Shown here: piece by piece, positions 13,862 through 16,248 of the stretch
How the letters are laid out: each line of letters opens with the position of its first letter
Numbering within the stretch: the first letter of the stretch is position 1
Origin: Clostridia bacterium
Lineage (GTDB): Bacteria; Bacillota; Clostridia; Oscillospirales; SIG627
Assembly: GCA_017453605.1 (NCBI GenBank)
Contig: JAFTEP010000090.1
Coordinates: 1-16,248 of the forward strand
Length of the DNA: 16,248 nt
Direction of reading: 5' to 3'
Position numbers and translations under genes: made by a program
Notes under the pieces: model-generated
What the model was told of the DNA's origin: nothing
Seen by the model: only the letters and a program-made list of their open reading frames with translations
The model's database searches: none

Positions 13862-16248
13862 ATGAAAAGAACGGTTTTCAAAAATGACGCGCTCAACGAG
13901 ATCTCATTTCCTCTCGGCGGGATCGGAGCCGGATGCATCGGGCTTTCGGGAAACGGACGGCTCGTCGACTGGGAGATCTTCAACCGCCCCAACAAAGGGA
14001 GCACGAACGGCGGGTCGCACTTTGCGATAAAGGCGATGAACAAGGGAAAGCTCGTCGACGCGAGAGTTATAAACGGCGACTACGAGAAAAACCTCACCGG
14101 CACTCCCGGAAAAAACTTCGGCCACGGGCAGGACAAGTCGACGATGGCGGGATTTCCGCATTTCAGGGACTGCACCTTCACCGGAGAATTTCCGATAGCG
14201 CGGGTAGACTTTTCGGACAAGGGTTTCCCGGGAAAAGTGCGCCTCACGGCGTGGAGCCCGCTGATTCCTCTCAACGAACGGGATTCGAGCCTTCCCTGCG
14301 CTTTTTTTGAATTCGAGGTGAAAAACACCTCCGGCGAGCCTCTCGAATTCGCGCTCTGCGCCTCCGTGATGAACCACTGGCTTCAGTCGGTCAACGATTT
14401 CAAGAAGGACGGCCGCGTCAAGGCGATCTTCATGCGCCAGGAAGAGTTTTCTCCCGACGAGCCGGAGTACGGCGACATGACCGTCGCGACGGATTCGAAC
14501 GGCGAGATCTCTTTTCAGCAGTACAGATACCGCGGACACTGGAGCGACGGGCTTGAAAGATACTGGAGGAATTTCACCGAAGAGCGCGTTTTCACTAACC
14601 GCGTTTACGACACGCCGGGCAAAAACGATCACGCGGCGCTGTCCGTGACGAAAAAGATCGCACCCGGCAAAAAAGAAAAATTCAGATTTCTTATATCCTG
14701 GAGCTGCCCGAACTGCTTCAACTACTGGTCGCCTTACAAGAAGACCGGAGAAGACGGCGCCGAAAAGGACGTCACCTGGAAAAACTATTACGCGACTCTG
14801 TTCAAAGACTCATTCGACTCCGCTTCATACGCTTTCGATCAGTGGGAAAGGCTCTGGAAAGAAACGAAACTCTATCACGACGAGCTTTTTGCAAGCTCGC
14901 TCCCCGAGGAAGTCGTCGAGGCGATCTCCGCAACGACATCTGTCCTTAAATCGCCGACCGTACTCAGGCTTGAAAACGGCGAGTTTTACGGCTGGGAGGG
15001 CGTGAGCGAGAACGCCGGTGTCTGCGAGGGCACCTGCATGCACGTCTGGAACTACGCCTACGCACTGTGCTTTTTATTCCCTGAACTCGAAAGATCGATC
15101 CGCGAGACCGAATTTACTTACGATCAGGACGAGAACGGCAGGATGCCGTTCCGGACCGTTCTCCCTCTCGGACGGAAAAGGGGCGATTACCGCGCCTGCC
15201 TCGACGGACAGATGGGGACCGTCATTAAGACATTCCGGGAATGGAAGATCTCGGGCGACGACGCATTCTTAAAAAAATGGTGGCCCGCGGCAAAAAAAGC
15301 GCTCGAATACGCCTGGAGCGGAGAGAATTACGACAAATGGGATCTCGACCGCGACGGGGTTCTGGAGGGACGCCAGCACCACACGCTTGACGTCGAGATC
15401 TTCGGACCATGCTCGTGGCTCGAGGGCTTCTATCTCGCCGCGCTGAAATGCGCCGCTGTTATGGCGCGGCGCGTCGATGACAAAAAGGCAGCTGAGGAAT
15501 ACGATAAGCTTTTTGAAAAGGGGCACAAATGGTGCGAAGAAAACCTTTTCAACGGGAAATGGTACGCGCAGAAGCTCGACCTCGAAGACAAGAAATATCT
15601 CGAGGGTTATGAGGACGCAGAAAGATACTGGAACGAAGAGTCGGGCGAGATCAAGTATCAGATCGGGGACGGCTGTCTATTGGATCAGTGCCTCGCGCAA
15701 TGGCACGCGAACGTCTGCGGGATCGGCGAGATCTTCGACAGGAAGCATCTTCACACCGCGCTGAAAAACGTATATAAAAACAACTTCCTGCCCGATATGC
15801 GCTCGCACTACAACACCTTCCGTCTGTTCGCCGTAAACGACGAAGCGGGCGCCGTGATCTGTTCCTTCCCGAAAGGGACGAAGACGCCGGCGATCCCGAT
15901 CCCCTACGCGCAGGAGTCGATGCACGGCTTCGAATACGCCTTCGCGGGACTTCTCATCTCCGAGGGGATGACAGAAGAGGGAGTGAACGTCATCAGGGCG
16001 ATCCGCGACAGATACCGCGGCTTCAACCGCAATCCGTGGAACGAGATCGAATGCGGCTCGAACTACGCGAGAAGCATGGCAAGCTTTGCGCTCATGCCGA
16101 TCTTCTCTGGCTTTAAGTTCGCGATGCAGGACAAAGAGATCGGCTTTTCTCCCGTGGAAAAGGGCGATTTCCGCTCGATCTGGTCGCTTGACGCCGCCTG
16201 GGGCCGCTTCGAGAGAAAGGACGATAAATCGACCGTCAGGATCCTTCA
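13862..16248 (+). CDS. GH116-type (GBA2-like) glycoside hydrolase, 3' end outside the window
   Basis: This open frame runs from ATG 13862 past the right edge (795 codons seen). AAAGGAGAA lies 6 nt before the ATG. It starts ISFPLGGIGAGCIGLSGNG, the signature of GH116 N-terminal domains, followed by a beta-sandwich to about residue 320 and an (alpha/alpha)6 barrel. By comparison with characterised GH116 enzymes, the nucleophile should be Glu389 in GVCEGTCMHVWNYA and the acid/base Asp510 in HHTLDVEIFGP, which is followed by WLEGFYLAAL. GH116 members cleave beta-glucosides, beta-xylosides or glucosylceramide, so the exact sugar cannot be assigned. No signal peptide is seen, so it is probably cytoplasmic. 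It is third in the araC-yitT-GH116 operon, and its length suggests that little of the gene is missing. Confidence 0.88.
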   Translation, partial: MKRTVFKNDALNEISFPLGGIGAGCIGLSGNGRLVDWEIFNRPNKGSTNGGSHFAIKAMNKGKLVDARVINGDYEKNLTGTPGKNFGHGQDKSTMAGFPHFRDCTFTGEFPIARVDFSDKGFPGKVRLTAWSPLIPLNERDSSLPCAFFEFEVKNTSGEPLEFALCASVMNHWLQSVNDFKKDGRVKAIFMRQEEFSPDEPEYGDMTVATDSNGEISFQQYRYRGHWSDGLERYWRNFTEERVFTNRVYDTPGKNDHAALSVTKKIAPGKKEKFRFLISWSCPNCFNYWSPYKKTGEDGAEKDVTWKNYYATLFKDSFDSASYAFDQWERLWKETKLYHDELFASSLPEEVVEAISATTSVLKSPTVLRLENGEFYGWEGVSENAGVCEGTCMHVWNYAYALCFLFPELERSIRETEFTYDQDENGRMPFRTVLPLGRKRGDYRACLDGQMGTVIKTFREWKISGDDAFLKKWWPAAKKALEYAWSGENYDKWDLDRDGVLEGRQHHTLDVEIFGPCSWLEGFYLAALKCAAVMARRVDDKKAAEEYDKLFEKGHKWCEENLFNGKWYAQKLDLEDKKYLEGYEDAERYWNEESGEIKYQIGDGCLLDQCLAQWHANVCGIGEIFDRKHLHTALKNVYKNNFLPDMRSHYNTFRLFAVNDEAGAVICSFPKGTKTPAIPIPYAQESMHGFEYAFAGLLISEGMTEEGVNVIRAIRDRYRGFNRNPWNEIECGSNYARSMASFALMPIFSGFKFAMQDKEIGFSPVEKGDFRSIWSLDAAWGRFERKDDKSTVRIL

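Overview
The window looks like chromosomal DNA of a Gram-positive bacterium of the Clostridia, probably an uncultured gut-type lineage. The basis is the gene order hrcA-grpE-dnaK behind a CIRCE operator, a DnaK that lacks the quadrant-I insertion seen in Gram-negative homologues, strong Shine-Dalgarno sites, sigma-A-type promoters and GC-rich genes. The genus cannot be named from the sequence.

Layout. (1) 1-2205, minus strand: class I heat-shock operon. A sigma-A promoter and CIRCE drive hrcA, grpE and dnaK, and dnaK runs off the left edge. (2) 2289-5072, plus strand: a divergent gene for an 867-residue protein. It begins as an ECF sigma factor and continues into a large helical and beta-rich extension with repeated TPAG(K/R)F and PG(V/I)GIV motifs; it ends at a bidirectional terminator. 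(3) 5081-5758, minus strand: a compact AT-rich type III toxin-antitoxin locus of the ToxIN/AbiQ kind. It has a promoter, three RNA repeats of about 36 nt, a terminator-like hairpin and the endoribonuclease toxin gene. It was probably acquired from outside. (4) 5831-11986, minus strand: two tandem paralogous LacZ-type GH2 beta-galactosidases in one operon. (5) 11958-16248: a divergent regulatory region with a perfect 12-bp direct repeat 21 bp apart. On the plus strand an AraC-family regulator, a YitT-family membrane protein and a GH116-type glycosidase follow; the last is cut by the right edge.

How the parts work together. HrcA should repress its own operon through CIRCE. The AraC-family protein probably binds the direct repeat touching the beta-galactosidase -35 box and activates that operon in response to a sugar ligand. 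None of the glycosidases begins with a signal peptide, so they should act in the cytoplasm on imported glycosides; no transporter lies in the window. The toxin should be held inactive by RNA units cut from its repeat transcript, and such systems are known for phage defence and plasmid maintenance.

The signals most worth checking are the three antitoxin repeats, which can all fold as H-type pseudoknots with sequence changes that preserve pairing; the sigma factor with its very large extension; and the operator between the two sugar operons.
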